Shown: positions 23,903 to 33,396, counted from the stretch's first letter. The stretch is DNA of 39,884 nucleotides from an uncultured Bacteroides sp. (GCA_905203765.1 CAJKXC010000019.1:1-39884); one strand, 5' to 3'. A program made the numbers and translations. Notes: generated by a model not told the origin, from the sequence alone.

Positions 23903-25021
23903 ATGAATATGATAGAGAACAATACCATACTCGAAAAACTGGACGGGCTCGTAGCCCGCTTCGAAGAAGTATCGACGCTGATTACCGACCCGGCAGTGAT
24001 TGCCGACCAGAAGCGCTACGTGAAGCTCACCAAAGAATACAAAGAACTGGGCGACTTGATGAATGCCCGCAAAGAGTACATGCAAGTACTGAGCGGCATC
24101 GAAGAAGCCAAAGAAATTATAGCTAACGAATCGGACCCGGAAATGCGCGAAATGGCACGCGAAGAACTCGACAGTTGCCAGGCACGCCAGCCGGAGCTGG
24201 AAGAGCAGATAAAACTTCTGCTCGTACCCGCCGATCCGCAGGACAGCCGCAACGCCATCCTCGAAATTCGTGGTGGTACGGGTGGCGACGAAGCCGCCAT
24301 TTTTGCCGGCGACCTCTTCCGTATGTACACCAAATACTGCGAAACCAAAGGTTGGAAGATGGAAATATCCAGCGCCAACGAAGGCAGTGCCGGCGGATTC
24401 AAGGAAATAGTATGCAGCATCACAGGCGACGGTGTATATGGTACGATGAAATATGAATCGGGGGTACACCGCGTGCAACGCGTACCCGCCACCGAGACGC
24501 AGGGACGCGTACACACCTCTGCCGCCAGTGTGGCAGTGCTTCCCGAAGCCGAAGAGTTTGATGTAGTAATCAACGAGGGCGAAATAAAGTGGGATACCTT
24601 CCGAAGCGGCGGTGCCGGCGGCCAGAACGTAAATAAGGTGGAATCCGGCGTGCGCTTGCGCTACAACTGGAAGAACCCGAACACCGGCGTAGTGGAAGAA
24701 ATCCTGATAGAATGTACCGAGACACGCGACCAGCCCAAGAATAAGGAGCGTGCCCTCGCCCGCCTGCGCACTTTCATCTACGACAAAGAGCATCAGAAGT
24801 ACATCGACGACATCGCCTCTAAGCGTAAAACGATGGTCAGCACCGGCGACCGTTCTGCCAAGATACGTACCTACAACTATCCGCAAGGGCGCATCACCGA
24901 CCACCGCATCAATTATACCATTTATAACCTCGCCGCCTTCATGGACGGGGATATACAAGACTGCATCGACCACCTGATTGTGGCAGAGAATGCAGAAAGA
25001 CTAAAAGAAAGCGAACTTTAA
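23903..25021 (+). CDS. prfA: peptide chain release factor 1
   Basis: 372 residues if started at 23903; the second ATG (23909, MIENNTILEKLDGLVARF) fits the family start better and may be the true one. The RF1-specific PxT tripeptide is in RVPATETQG (release factor 2 has SPF instead) and the catalytic GGQ in GGAGGQNVNKV. It recognises UAA and UAG. pyrF follows 13 nt after the stop. Confidence 0.96.
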   Translation: MNMIENNTILEKLDGLVARFEEVSTLITDPAVIADQKRYVKLTKEYKELGDLMNARKEYMQVLSGIEEAKEIIANESDPEMREMAREELDSCQARQPELEEQIKLLLVPADPQDSRNAILEIRGGTGGDEAAIFAGDLFRMYTKYCETKGWKMEISSANEGSAGGFKEIVCSITGDGVYGTMKYESGVHRVQRVPATETQGRVHTSAASVAVLPEAEEFDVVINEGEIKWDTFRSGGAGGQNVNKVESGVRLRYNWKNPNTGVVEEILIECTETRDQPKNKERALARLRTFIYDKEHQKYIDDIASKRKTMVSTGDRSAKIRTYNYPQGRITDHRINYTIYNLAAFMDGDIQDCIDHLIVAENAERLKESEL

Positions 25022-25034
25022 GAATCCAATAAAA

Positions 25035-25859
25035 ATGAATAAGCAAGAATTATTTGAAAATATAAAGCGCAAGAAATCATTCCTTTGCGTAGGTCTTGAC
25101 ACCGACATCAAGAAAATTCCCGAACATCTGTTGAAAGAAGAAGATCCCATCTTCGCATTCAACAAAGCCATCATCGATGCGACTGCCGACCTCTGCATCG
25201 CCTATAAACCCAACCTTGCTTTCTACGAGAGCATGGGTGTAAAAGGCTGGATTTCTTTTGAGAAGACTGTAAACTACATCAAGCAGAACTATCCCGACCA
25301 ATTCATCATTGCCGACGCCAAGCGCGGTGACATCGGAAACACCTCTGCCATGTATGCCCGCACGTTCTTCGAGGAATTGGACATCGACTCCGTGACCGTA
25401 GCCCCGTATATGGGTGAGGACAGCGTAACCCCCTTCCTTACCTATAAGAACAAATGGGTCATTCTCCTTGCCCTGACCAGCAACAAAGGTTCGCACGACT
25501 TCCAGTTAATGATGGACGACAACGGCGAACGCCTCTTCGAGAAAGTGCTGCGCAAATCCCAAGAATGGGCAGGTGACGAGCAAATGATGTACGTAGTAGG
25601 CGCCACGCAAGGCCGTGCCTTCGAGGATATCCGCAAGATTGTTCCCGAACACTTCCTGCTGGTTCCCGGCGTAGGCGCACAAGGCGGTTCGCTGGAAGAG
25701 GTCTGCAAATATGGCATGAACAAGACCTGCGGACTGATTGTTAACTCCAGCCGTGGCATCATCTACGTGGACAAAACCGAGAACTTTGCTGCCGCATCGC
25801 GCAAAGCTGCACAAGAGGTACAGGCACAGATGGCGGAAGAGTTGAAAGCAATTCTTTAA
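25035..25859 (+). CDS. pyrF: orotidine 5'-phosphate decarboxylase (type 2)
   Basis: 274 residues, the longer PyrF type. The catalytic motif is IIADAKRGDIGNTSAMYA (Asp-Lys-Asp network) and FLCVGLDTDIKKIP opens the barrel. It forms UMP from OMP. It is followed one base after the stop by the HD-domain gene, so the two are translated from one transcript. Confidence 0.95.
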   Translation: MNKQELFENIKRKKSFLCVGLDTDIKKIPEHLLKEEDPIFAFNKAIIDATADLCIAYKPNLAFYESMGVKGWISFEKTVNYIKQNYPDQFIIADAKRGDIGNTSAMYARTFFEELDIDSVTVAPYMGEDSVTPFLTYKNKWVILLALTSNKGSHDFQLMMDDNGERLFEKVLRKSQEWAGDEQMMYVVGATQGRAFEDIRKIVPEHFLLVPGVGAQGGSLEEVCKYGMNKTCGLIVNSSRGIIYVDKTENFAAASRKAAQEVQAQMAEELKAIL

Positions 25860-25860
25860 G

Positions 25861-27087
25861 ATGTACGAAAGAAAGATTATCAATGACCCGGTCTTCGGGT
25901 TCATCAATATACCGAAGGGGCTGCTGTACGACATTGTGCGGCATCCCCTTTTGCAACGTCTGAACCGCATCAAGCAGGTAGGGTTGTCGTCCGTGGTCTA
26001 TCCCGGAGCACAGCACACACGGTTCCAACATTCGCTGGGAGCTTTCTACCTGATGAGCGAAGCCATCCAGCACCTTACGGCGAAAGGAAACTTTATTTTC
26101 GACAGTGAAGCCGAAGCCGTGGAAGCTGCCATACTGATGCACGACATCGGACATGGACCTTTCTCCCATGTGTTGGAAGACACCATTGTACGCGGCGTCT
26201 CACACGAAGACATCTCCTTGATGCTAATGGAACGCATCAACAAAGAAATGAACGGGCAACTGACACTTGCCATCCAGATATTCAAGGACGAATATCCCAA
26301 ACGCTTCCTGCACCAACTGGTAAGCGGACAACTGGATATGGACCGCCTGGACTATCTGCGCCGCGACAGTTTCTATACCGGAGTGACGGAAGGCAACATC
26401 GGCTCCGCCCGCATCATCAAGATGCTCGATGTGAAGGACGATCATCTCGTAGTAGAGTCCAAAGGCATCTACTCCATCGAGAACTTCCTCACCGCCCGCC
26501 GCCTGATGTACTGGCAGGTCTACTTGCACAAGACCTCTGTGGCCTACGAGAAGATGCTCATCAGCACCCTGCTGCGCGCCAAGGAATTGGCAAGCCGGGG
26601 CGTAGAACTGTTTGCATCACCCGCACTGAAGTTCTTCCTTTACAACGACATCAACCGGGAGACATTCTACAACAACCCCGAATGCCTGGAAAATTACATC
26701 CAACTGGACGATAACGACATCTGGACTTCCCTGAAGGTTTGGAGCAGCCACTCCGACAAGGTTCTGGCCACTCTGAGTACAGGTATGATGAACCGCAACA
26801 TCTTCAAAGTAGAGATTTCTACCGAACCTTTTAGTGAAGAACGAAAAAAAGAACTAACTTTGCAAATAAGTAAGCAATTGGACATTCCCCTTTCCGACGC
26901 GAGATATTTCATCTCTACCCCCAGCATTGAGAAGAATATGTACGACGAGGCAGATGATAGTATTGATATCCTCTACAATGACGGCAGCACCAAGAATATT
27001 GCCGAAGCATCGGATATGCTCAATATCTCTCTTCTGTCCAAGAAGGTAAAAAAATACTACTTGTGTTACCAACGTTTGCATAAGTAA
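25861..27087 (+). CDS. HD-domain phosphohydrolase (SAMHD1/dGTPase-like)
   Basis: 408 residues. The HD metal site is seen as RFQHSLGAFYL (His57), LMHDIGHGPFSHVLE (His94, Asp95) and DMDRLDYLRRDS (Asp), the SAMHD1/YwfO pattern. Related proteins hydrolyse dNTPs; nucleotide specificity here is unknown. It sits directly after pyrF and before the lipid A genes. Confidence 0.9.
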   Translation: MYERKIINDPVFGFINIPKGLLYDIVRHPLLQRLNRIKQVGLSSVVYPGAQHTRFQHSLGAFYLMSEAIQHLTAKGNFIFDSEAEAVEAAILMHDIGHGPFSHVLEDTIVRGVSHEDISLMLMERINKEMNGQLTLAIQIFKDEYPKRFLHQLVSGQLDMDRLDYLRRDSFYTGVTEGNIGSARIIKMLDVKDDHLVVESKGIYSIENFLTARRLMYWQVYLHKTSVAYEKMLISTLLRAKELASRGVELFASPALKFFLYNDINRETFYNNPECLENYIQLDDNDIWTSLKVWSSHSDKVLATLSTGMMNRNIFKVEISTEPFSEERKKELTLQISKQLDIPLSDARYFISTPSIEKNMYDEADDSIDILYNDGSTKNIAEASDMLNISLLSKKVKKYYLCYQRLHK

Positions 27088-27171
27088 GTATAAAATATTC
27101 ACCCCAGGACAAGGAAATATAAAAAAAAAGTCCGTTATTTGTGTTTTGAAACCATCTAACAAGAAGATAAC

Positions 27172-28212
27172 ATGGAGTTCTCTGCTAAACAAATTGCAAC
27201 ATTTATCCAAGGAGAAATTGTTGGAGACGAGAATGCTACGGTTCATACCTTTGCGAAAATTGAAGAAGGAATACCGGGAGCTATCTCTTTCCTGGCTAAC
27301 CCCAAATATACCTCTTATATATACGAAACTCAATCAAGCATCGTTTTGGTAAACAGAGACTTTGTCCCCGAACAGGAAGTAAAAGCGACCTTAATAAAAG
27401 TGGACAACGCTTATGAAAGCCTTGCCAAACTGATGAATCTTTATGAGCAAAGCAAGCCCAAACGTGTAGGAATTGACTCATTGGCATTCGTTGCCGAGAC
27501 AGCAAAGATTGGTAAGGATGTTTACATTGCGCCCTTTGCCTGCATTGGAGAGTACGCCGAAGTGGGAGACAATACGGTCATTCATCCGCACGTCACCATC
27601 GGCAGCGGCGCCAAAGTTGGCAGCGACTGTATAATTTATGCCAATGCTACCATATACCACGACTGCCGTGTAGGCAATCATTGCATCCTGCATTCGGGCT
27701 CTGTGATCGGTGCGGATGGTTTTGGTTTTGCTCCTACTGCCGAAGGTTACGAGAAAATACCTCAAATCGGCATTGTGATTTTGGAAGATAATGTGGAAAT
27801 CGGTGCAAACACCTGTGTGGACCGTGCTACTATGGGGGCAACGATCGTACATAGCGGCGTCAAACTGGATAATCTGATTCAGATAGCACACAACGTGGAA
27901 GTCGGTTCACACACCGTAATGGCGTCTCAAGTAGGCGTTGCCGGTTCCACCAAGATAGGCGAATGGTGTATGTTTGGCGGACAGGTAGGTCTGGCAGGGC
28001 ATATTCATATAGGCAATAAAGTGAACCTTGGTGCCCAATCCGGTGTTCCCAGTAATTTAAAGGACGGAAGCCAACTTATCGGCACTCCGCCTATGGAGTT
28101 GAAGCAATACTTCAAAGCATCCGTTGCACAACGGAGTTTGCCTGAAATGCTGACGGAGATACGCCAGCTCCGCAAAGAACTAAACGAATTAAAACAACAA
28201 TTAAATAAGTAA
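27172..28212 (+). CDS. lpxD: UDP-3-O-(3-hydroxyacyl)glucosamine N-acyltransferase
   Basis: 346 residues: N-terminal uridine-binding domain (about 1-100), left-handed beta-helix of hexapeptide repeats (about 105-300) and a C-terminal helix (LTEIRQLRKELNELKQQL). The catalytic His is in LIQIAHNVEVG. It adds the second acyl chain in lipid A synthesis. The lpxC/fabZ gene begins 3 nt after the stop. Confidence 0.96.
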   Translation: MEFSAKQIATFIQGEIVGDENATVHTFAKIEEGIPGAISFLANPKYTSYIYETQSSIVLVNRDFVPEQEVKATLIKVDNAYESLAKLMNLYEQSKPKRVGIDSLAFVAETAKIGKDVYIAPFACIGEYAEVGDNTVIHPHVTIGSGAKVGSDCIIYANATIYHDCRVGNHCILHSGSVIGADGFGFAPTAEGYEKIPQIGIVILEDNVEIGANTCVDRATMGATIVHSGVKLDNLIQIAHNVEVGSHTVMASQVGVAGSTKIGEWCMFGGQVGLAGHIHIGNKVNLGAQSGVPSNLKDGSQLIGTPPMELKQYFKASVAQRSLPEMLTEIRQLRKELNELKQQLNK

Positions 28213-28215
28213 CCA

Positions 28216-29601
28216 ATGTTGAAACAAAAGACTCTGAAAGATAGCTTTTCGCTCAGTGGAAAAGGCCTTCATACGGGGCTTGACCTAACCGTTACTTTTA
28301 ATCCTGCTCCGGACAATCACGGATACAAAATTCAACGCATCGACCTGGAAGGGCAACCTCTCATCGACGCTGTTGCAGATAATGTAATCGAGACGACTCG
28401 TGGTACCGTACTCGCTAAGAACGGAGTAAAGGTAAGCACGGTAGAACATGGTATGGCAGCCCTTTATGCCCTGGGCATAGACAACTGCCTGATACAGGTG
28501 AACGGCCCCGAATTCCCTATTCTGGACGGAAGCGCCCAGTACTATGTCAACGAAATAGAGCGTGTAGGCACTGTAGAGCAGAATGCCGTAAAAGATTTCT
28601 ATATCATCAAGTCCAAGATTGAATTCCGCGACGAAGCAACCGGTTCTTCCATCATTGTACTGCCCGATGAGAATTTCAGTCTGAACGTATTGGTATCCTA
28701 CGATTCTTCCATCATCCCCAACCAGTTTGCAACGTTGGAAGACATGAAGAAATTCAAGGACGAGATAGCAGCCAGCCGCACCTTCGTGTTTGTACGCGAA
28801 ATAGAACCGCTGTTGCAGGCAGGTCTTATCAAAGGCGGCGACCTGGACAACGCCATCGTGATTTACGAGCGCGAAATGTCACAGGAGAACTACGACAAGC
28901 TGGCCGACGTAATGGGTGTTCCCCATATGAATGCCAAGCAGTTGGGCTACATCAACCACAAACCGCTGGTATGGCCCAATGAATGTGCCCGTCATAAGTT
29001 GCTGGACGTTATCGGTGACCTGGCCCTGATAGGCAAACCCATCAAAGGCCGTATCATCGCCACCCGTCCGGGACATACCATCAATAACAAGTTTGCCCGC
29101 CAGATGCGTAAGGAAATCCGCCTGCACGAGATTCAGGCTCCGACCTACGACTGCAACCGCGAACCAATCATGGACGTGAACCGCATCCGCGAACTTCTGC
29201 CCCACCGCTATCCTATGCAGTTGGTGGATAAAGTCATTGAAATAGGTGCCAACTACATTGTAGGTGTCAAGAACGTTACCGGTAACGAGCCTTTCTTCCA
29301 GGGACACTTCCCCCAGGAGCCTGTAATGCCCGGTGTATTGCAGATAGAAGCAATGGCACAGACCGGTGGCCTGCTGGTGCTGAATTCCGTAGATGAACCT
29401 GAACGATACTCCACCTATTTCATGAAGATAGACGGTGTGAAATTCCGTCAGAAAGTAGTACCGGGAGATACGTTGATTTTCCGGGTAGAGTTGCTCGCTC
29501 CTATCCGCCGTGGCGTTTCTACCATGAAAGGCTATGTATTTGTAGGTGAGAAGGTAGTCTGCGAAGCAGAATTTATGGCGCAAATAGTAAAGAACAAATA
29601 A
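28216..29601 (+). CDS. lpxC/fabZ: bifunctional UDP-3-O-acyl-GlcNAc deacetylase / 3-hydroxyacyl-ACP dehydratase
   Basis: 461 residues, a natural fusion typical of Bacteroidetes. The LpxC part (about 1-305) has zinc ligands His78 (STVEHGMAAL), His260 and Asp264 (CARHKLLDVIGD) and the catalytic His287 (RPGHTINN). The FabZ part (about 315-461) has LLPHRYPMQLVDKV, catalytic His364 in FFQGHFP and Glu378 in LQIEAMAQ. It performs the committed step of lipid A synthesis and dehydrates hydroxyacyl-ACP. lpxA follows after 9 nt. Confidence 0.97.
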   Translation: MLKQKTLKDSFSLSGKGLHTGLDLTVTFNPAPDNHGYKIQRIDLEGQPLIDAVADNVIETTRGTVLAKNGVKVSTVEHGMAALYALGIDNCLIQVNGPEFPILDGSAQYYVNEIERVGTVEQNAVKDFYIIKSKIEFRDEATGSSIIVLPDENFSLNVLVSYDSSIIPNQFATLEDMKKFKDEIAASRTFVFVREIEPLLQAGLIKGGDLDNAIVIYEREMSQENYDKLADVMGVPHMNAKQLGYINHKPLVWPNECARHKLLDVIGDLALIGKPIKGRIIATRPGHTINNKFARQMRKEIRLHEIQAPTYDCNREPIMDVNRIRELLPHRYPMQLVDKVIEIGANYIVGVKNVTGNEPFFQGHFPQEPVMPGVLQIEAMAQTGGLLVLNSVDEPERYSTYFMKIDGVKFRQKVVPGDTLIFRVELLAPIRRGVSTMKGYVFVGEKVVCEAEFMAQIVKNK

Positions 29602-29610
29602 ATACCAAGC

Positions 29611-30384
29611 ATGATAAGTCCCTTAGCGTATATTCATCCCGAAGCAAAAATCGGGGAAAACGTAGAGATTGCTCCTTTTGTCTTTATAGACAAGAACGTG
29701 GTAATCGGCGATAATAACAAAATCATGGCAAATGCTACCATTCTATATGGTGCACGCATCGGCAATGGGAATACTATTTTCCCGGGAGCTGTGATTAGTG
29801 CCATACCACAGGATTTGAAGTTCAAAGGTGAAGAAACCACTGCCGAAGTCGGCGATAACAACATTATCCGCGAAAATGTCACCATCAACCGGGGTACGGC
29901 TGCAAAAGGCAGAACCATTGTCGGCAACAACAATCTCTTGATGGAAAGTGTGCACGTGGCGCACGATGCAATAGTCGGTAATAATTGTATCATCGGCAAC
30001 TCAACCAAGATGGCCGGTGAAATAATCATCGACGATAATTCCATCATCAGCGGTGGTGTATTGATGCACCAGTTCTGCCGTGTAGGCGGATATGGAATGC
30101 TGCAAGGCGGATGCCGCTTCAGCAAGGATATTCCACCGTACATCATTGCCGGACGCGAACCGATCTGCTACGCCGGTATCAACATTGTAGGGCTACGCCG
30201 CCGCGGTTTCTCCAATGAAACCATCGAGCAAATCCACAATGCTTACCGCATCATCTATCAAAGCGGACTGAATAATACGGATGCTTTGAAGAAGATCGAG
30301 GATGAAATGGAAATGACACCTGAAATAAGTTATATTGTAAACTTTATACGTGAATCAGCCCGCGGCATTATCCCCGGCAAATAA
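29611..30384 (+). CDS. lpxA: UDP-N-acetylglucosamine O-acyltransferase
   Basis: 257 residues. Hexapeptide repeat beta-helix (about 1-185) with the catalytic His in ESVHVAHDAIVGNNCIIGN, then a helical C-terminus with GLRRRGFSNETIEQIHNAYRIIYQSG. It adds the first acyl chain to UDP-GlcNAc. It completes the block lpxD, lpxC/fabZ, lpxA. Confidence 0.97.
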   Translation: MISPLAYIHPEAKIGENVEIAPFVFIDKNVVIGDNNKIMANATILYGARIGNGNTIFPGAVISAIPQDLKFKGEETTAEVGDNNIIRENVTINRGTAAKGRTIVGNNNLLMESVHVAHDAIVGNNCIIGNSTKMAGEIIIDDNSIISGGVLMHQFCRVGGYGMLQGGCRFSKDIPPYIIAGREPICYAGINIVGLRRRGFSNETIEQIHNAYRIIYQSGLNNTDALKKIEDEMEMTPEISYIVNFIRESARGIIPGK

Positions 30385-30397
30385 AAAAGTAAACATT

Positions 30398-30955
30398 ATG
30401 ATCTACAGATTTACCATCATCTCAGACGAAGTGGATGACTTTGTCAGAGAAATACAAATAGACCCGGAAGCTACTTTCTTCGACTTCCACGAGGCAATAT
30501 TAAAGTCGGCAGGCTACACTGATGACCAGATGACTTCTTTCTTTATCTGCGACGATGACTGGGAAAAAGAAAAGGAAATCACACTGGAAGAAATGGACGA
30601 CAACCCGGAAATGGACAGTTGGGTAATGAAAGACACCCAACTCAGCGAACTGATAGAAGACGAAAAGCAGAAACTGCTTTATGTATTCGACTATATGACG
30701 GAACGCTGCTTCTTCATCGAACTCTCCGAAATCATCACCGGGAAAGAAATGCAGGGCGCCAAATGCACCAAGAAAGCAGGCGATGCTCCTAAGCAGATCA
30801 TGGATTTTGAAGAGATGGCAGCAGCCGGCGGTTCTCTCGATTTGGACGAGAACTTCTATGGCGACCAGGACTTCGACATGGAAGACTTCGACAAAGAAGG
30901 CTTCGTAGGTCTGGATGATGCCGGTGGCGCTCCTTTCGAGGAAGAGAAATTCTAA
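30398..30955 (+). CDS. plasmid pRiA4b ORF3-like (IS1096 TnpR-type) family protein
   Basis: 185 residues from MIYRFTIISDEVDDF; an in-frame ATG at 30350 overlaps lpxA and is not used. The fold family is suggested by FTIISDEVDDFVREIQIDPEATFFDFHEAILKSAGYTDDQMTSFF, the PRiA4_ORF3 pattern. The C-terminus is highly acidic (YGDQDFDMEDFDKEGF). The function is unknown; the link to IS1096 in the family name does not make it a recombinase. It lies 13 nt after lpxA. Confidence 0.8.
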   Translation: MIYRFTIISDEVDDFVREIQIDPEATFFDFHEAILKSAGYTDDQMTSFFICDDDWEKEKEITLEEMDDNPEMDSWVMKDTQLSELIEDEKQKLLYVFDYMTERCFFIELSEIITGKEMQGAKCTKKAGDAPKQIMDFEEMAAAGGSLDLDENFYGDQDFDMEDFDKEGFVGLDDAGGAPFEEEKF

Positions 30956-30994
30956 AATGCTTTTGCAGACGGCATTTGCTGTGTGACAATAATT

Positions 30995-31062
30995 AGGCAC
31001 GGATTACGCGGATTTCACGGATTACATAAAACCTATCCGCGAAACCGGTGTAATCCGTGCCT
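30995..31062. repeat. inverted repeat of GGATTACGCGGATT words
   Basis: Arms 30995-31022 and 31035-31062 are reverse complementary with about five mismatches in 28 nt, with a 12-nt loop. They carry the CACGGATTAC word also seen at 5921-5953. It lies in the gap before miaA. Confidence 0.75.
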
Positions 31063-31084
31063 GAATCATTAATAAGACTCCCAA

Positions 31085-31981
31085 ATGAAGACTTTGATTG
31101 TACTTATCGGCCCTACCGGAGTAGGCAAAACTGAATTAAGCCTCCGATTGGCAGAGCAATTCCGGACTTGTATTGTCTCGGCTGATTCGAGACAACTCTA
31201 TGCAGACTTAAAGATAGGTACAGCCGCCCCTACTCCCGAACAACTTCAACGGGTGCAACACCACTTTGTAGGTACCTTGAAACTGACCGATTATTACAGT
31301 GCCGCCCAGTACGAGGCGGAAGTCCTTCACCTCCTCGATTCCCTATTTACCGAACATGATGCTGTATTGCTGACCGGCGGTTCGATGATGTATGTAGATG
31401 CCATCTGCAAGGGAATTGACGATATACCGACCGTAGATGCCGAAACCCGCCAACTGATGTTGCACAAGTATGAGACCGAAGGGTTGGAACGGCTATGTGC
31501 GGAACTCAAACTGCTGGACCCCGAATATTATAAAATTGTAGATTTGAAGAATCCCAAACGTGTAGTCCACGCCCTCGAAATCTGCTACATGACGGGGAAA
31601 ACCTATACCTCCTTCCGCACCCAGCAAAAGAAAGAGCGCCCTTTCCGAATCGTCAAGATAGGCTTAACCCGCGACCGGGAAGAGCTTTACGACCGCATCA
31701 ACCGCCGCGTAGACCAGATGATAGAAGACGGACTGATAGAAGAAGCCCGCCGGGTATATCCCCACCGGGCACTTAACTCACTGAACACAGTAGGATATAA
31801 GGAAGTATTCAAGTATCTTGACGGAGAATGGACACTGCCGTTTGCCATCGACAAAATCAAGCAAAACTCCCGTATCTATTCGCGCAAGCAAATGACCTGG
31901 TTCAAGCGGGACGAAGAAATCCGTTGGTTCCACCCGGAACAGGAAACGGAGATACTTGCGTACCTCCGTTCTATGATGTAA
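31085..31981 (+). CDS. miaA: tRNA dimethylallyltransferase
   Basis: 298 residues. The P-loop is IGPTGVGKTELSLRLAE, with SADSRQLYADLKIGTAAPTPEQL and LTGGSMMYVDAICKGIDDIP as MiaA hallmarks. It prenylates A37 of tRNAs reading UNN codons. It ends convergent with the gene at 32017, with the palindrome 31985-31998 between. Confidence 0.95.
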   Translation: MKTLIVLIGPTGVGKTELSLRLAEQFRTCIVSADSRQLYADLKIGTAAPTPEQLQRVQHHFVGTLKLTDYYSAAQYEAEVLHLLDSLFTEHDAVLLTGGSMMYVDAICKGIDDIPTVDAETRQLMLHKYETEGLERLCAELKLLDPEYYKIVDLKNPKRVVHALEICYMTGKTYTSFRTQQKKERPFRIVKIGLTRDREELYDRINRRVDQMIEDGLIEEARRVYPHRALNSLNTVGYKEVFKYLDGEWTLPFAIDKIKQNSRIYSRKQMTWFKRDEEIRWFHPEQETEILAYLRSMM

Positions 31982-31984
31982 ATT

Positions 31985-31998
31985 CCTATTATAATAGG
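31985..31998. terminator. short palindrome between convergent genes
   Basis: CCTATTATAATAGG, a perfect 14-bp palindrome between the miaA stop and the stop at 32017. It is weak as a terminator because it is AT-rich. Confidence 0.35.
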
Positions 31999-32016
31999 TA
32001 TATCATCTAAACCGCT

Positions 32017-33255
32017 TTATTCCAGTCCGAACAAGTCTGCGTATTTCGTTTCGATAAAGGTATCCAGTTCATTATAAAGCGCCTGCATTTCCTTCTGATT
32101 GATGGCTCCCTTCTCGCGCCATTGCTTGATGACAGGCTGCGAACGATTGAACACTTCCTCTTCTACGGGAGCAAGCAGTTGCATATAGCCTTTCTTCTCT
32201 GCATTATAGAGCTTCTCCCAATTCATATAGCGGCTACTGCCCATACCCTGTGTATAAGAAAAGACATCCCCCGCCAGCATTACCGACCAGTTACCCAACG
32301 GAGAAACCTTCTTTGCTTCATCGCGAGCCATGAGCCTCGGTAAAGATTTATCCGCTCCCTTCAACCATACGGGCATTGCCACTCCGGTAGGCGGATAGCC
32401 AAGTATAGTCCACATGGTAGTCAGTTCAGGGTTTTCGCCGGGCTTCACACCTTGCACCACGACAGAACTTGCCGTGCTGCTGCGTGCTATGAAATCCTGA
32501 TCCACAAACCAACCGTTCGTATGAGGGCGGTTAAACTCACCCGTCTTCAAGTCAATCCCCATCAGCGGATTGGCAAAGGAACGCGAAAGTTCCGTGAATA
32601 TCCATTGCGGAGTAATCTGTCCGGTGGCGGATGCCGGCATCAAGACTTTATCTTCCTGCATAAAGCGCACATAGCCTGCACCTTCATTCACCTTACCGGC
32701 GAAAGAGAAGTTTGTACGGGCAATGTAACCGCAAGGAGCATCCTTCGGGCTATTGGCATCGTACATTGTATATTTGTAGTAATCGACCTCGAACATAGCA
32801 GCACCTCCCTTGGCATCAATCACACCAAAGTTTGCTTCAATCAGGCTCGGCTTGGCAATGGTATCGAGGAAATGGCAGAAATCCTCCACCGTAGCACAGA
32901 CTTCCAAGGCACGGCGCATCATGCGGCCGTTTGCCTCGCCCCGTTCTTCACCGGGTTTTATCTCCACCAAGTTATAGGATTGTGTGTTCATCACAGAGAA
33001 GCCGGCAGAGTTCGTGCCTATCCATACATCTGTAGGATTATCTTCCACGCTGTTGACAATGGCAATGAACGGATAACGTTCACCGGAGAAATACTTCACA
33101 CTGTTTTGAGGGAAGTCCGTATCGCGGTTCTTCCATAGCAGCGGACGGCCATCGGGAGCTATTTTACCGGAAATAACGGCAGAAGTGCAGGCAGAAACCG
33201 GCTCGCCGTTCCAGATGCTACTTACAAGAAGCAGGGCAAAGAGTATTCGTTTCAT
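32017..33255 (-). CDS. Ntn-hydrolase, acyl-CoA:6-APA acyltransferase / C45-like family, secreted
   Basis: 412 residues. The signal peptide ends at VSA, leaving Cys23 (ACTSAVISGKIAPDGRPLLWKNRDTDF) as the new N-terminus, the usual catalytic nucleophile of Ntn amidohydrolases. NTDVWIGTNSAGFSVMN-like sequence and EANFGVIDAKGGAAMFEVD are further family features. Relatives include isopenicillin N acyltransferase-like and carcinine hydrolases; an amide bond in an unknown gut compound is the likely target. It has its own promoter element (33284-33291). Confidence 0.85.
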   Translation of the reverse strand: MKRILFALLLVSSIWNGEPVSACTSAVISGKIAPDGRPLLWKNRDTDFPQNSVKYFSGERYPFIAIVNSVEDNPTDVWIGTNSAGFSVMNTQSYNLVEIKPGEERGEANGRMMRRALEVCATVEDFCHFLDTIAKPSLIEANFGVIDAKGGAAMFEVDYYKYTMYDANSPKDAPCGYIARTNFSFAGKVNEGAGYVRFMQEDKVLMPASATGQITPQWIFTELSRSFANPLMGIDLKTGEFNRPHTNGWFVDQDFIARSSTASSVVVQGVKPGENPELTTMWTILGYPPTGVAMPVWLKGADKSLPRLMARDEAKKVSPLGNWSVMLAGDVFSYTQGMGSSRYMNWEKLYNAEKKGYMQLLAPVEEEVFNRSQPVIKQWREKGAINQKEMQALYNELDTFIETKYADLFGLE

Positions 33256-33283
33256 AGACGCATCGTTTTATCGTTAGTATTCA

Positions 33284-33291
33284 CAAAGATA
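33284..33291 (-). promoter_or_regulatory. -7 element for the Ntn-hydrolase gene
   Basis: TATCTTTG on the reverse strand, 28 bp before the ATG at 33255. A T-run (33315-33312) sits at -33 and is part of the palindrome 33312-33331. A second identical -7 octamer is at 33373-33366. Confidence 0.5.
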
Positions 33292-33311
33292 GCGCAAACC
33301 GAATGCAGAAT

Positions 33312-33331
33312 AAAATGAACTCGTTCATTTT
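33312..33331. promoter_or_regulatory. 20-bp palindrome overlapping the -33 region
   Basis: AAAATGAAC-TC-GTTCATTTT with 9-nt perfect arms. It lies at the -33 position of the Ntn-hydrolase promoter and 65 bp past the stop of the TlpA gene. It could be an operator or the terminator of the upstream operon. Confidence 0.5.
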
Positions 33332-33396
33332 TTATGCTGAGGTGCAGCCTATCTTCGCTTCAAGGCAAAGATAGATAAAACGACTTGAAGAAACGA

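Noticed and set aside
30398..30955. Transposon resolvase, suggested by the IS1096 TnpR family name
   Set aside because: No serine or tyrosine recombinase motif and no transposon ends are seen; the name reflects family history only.
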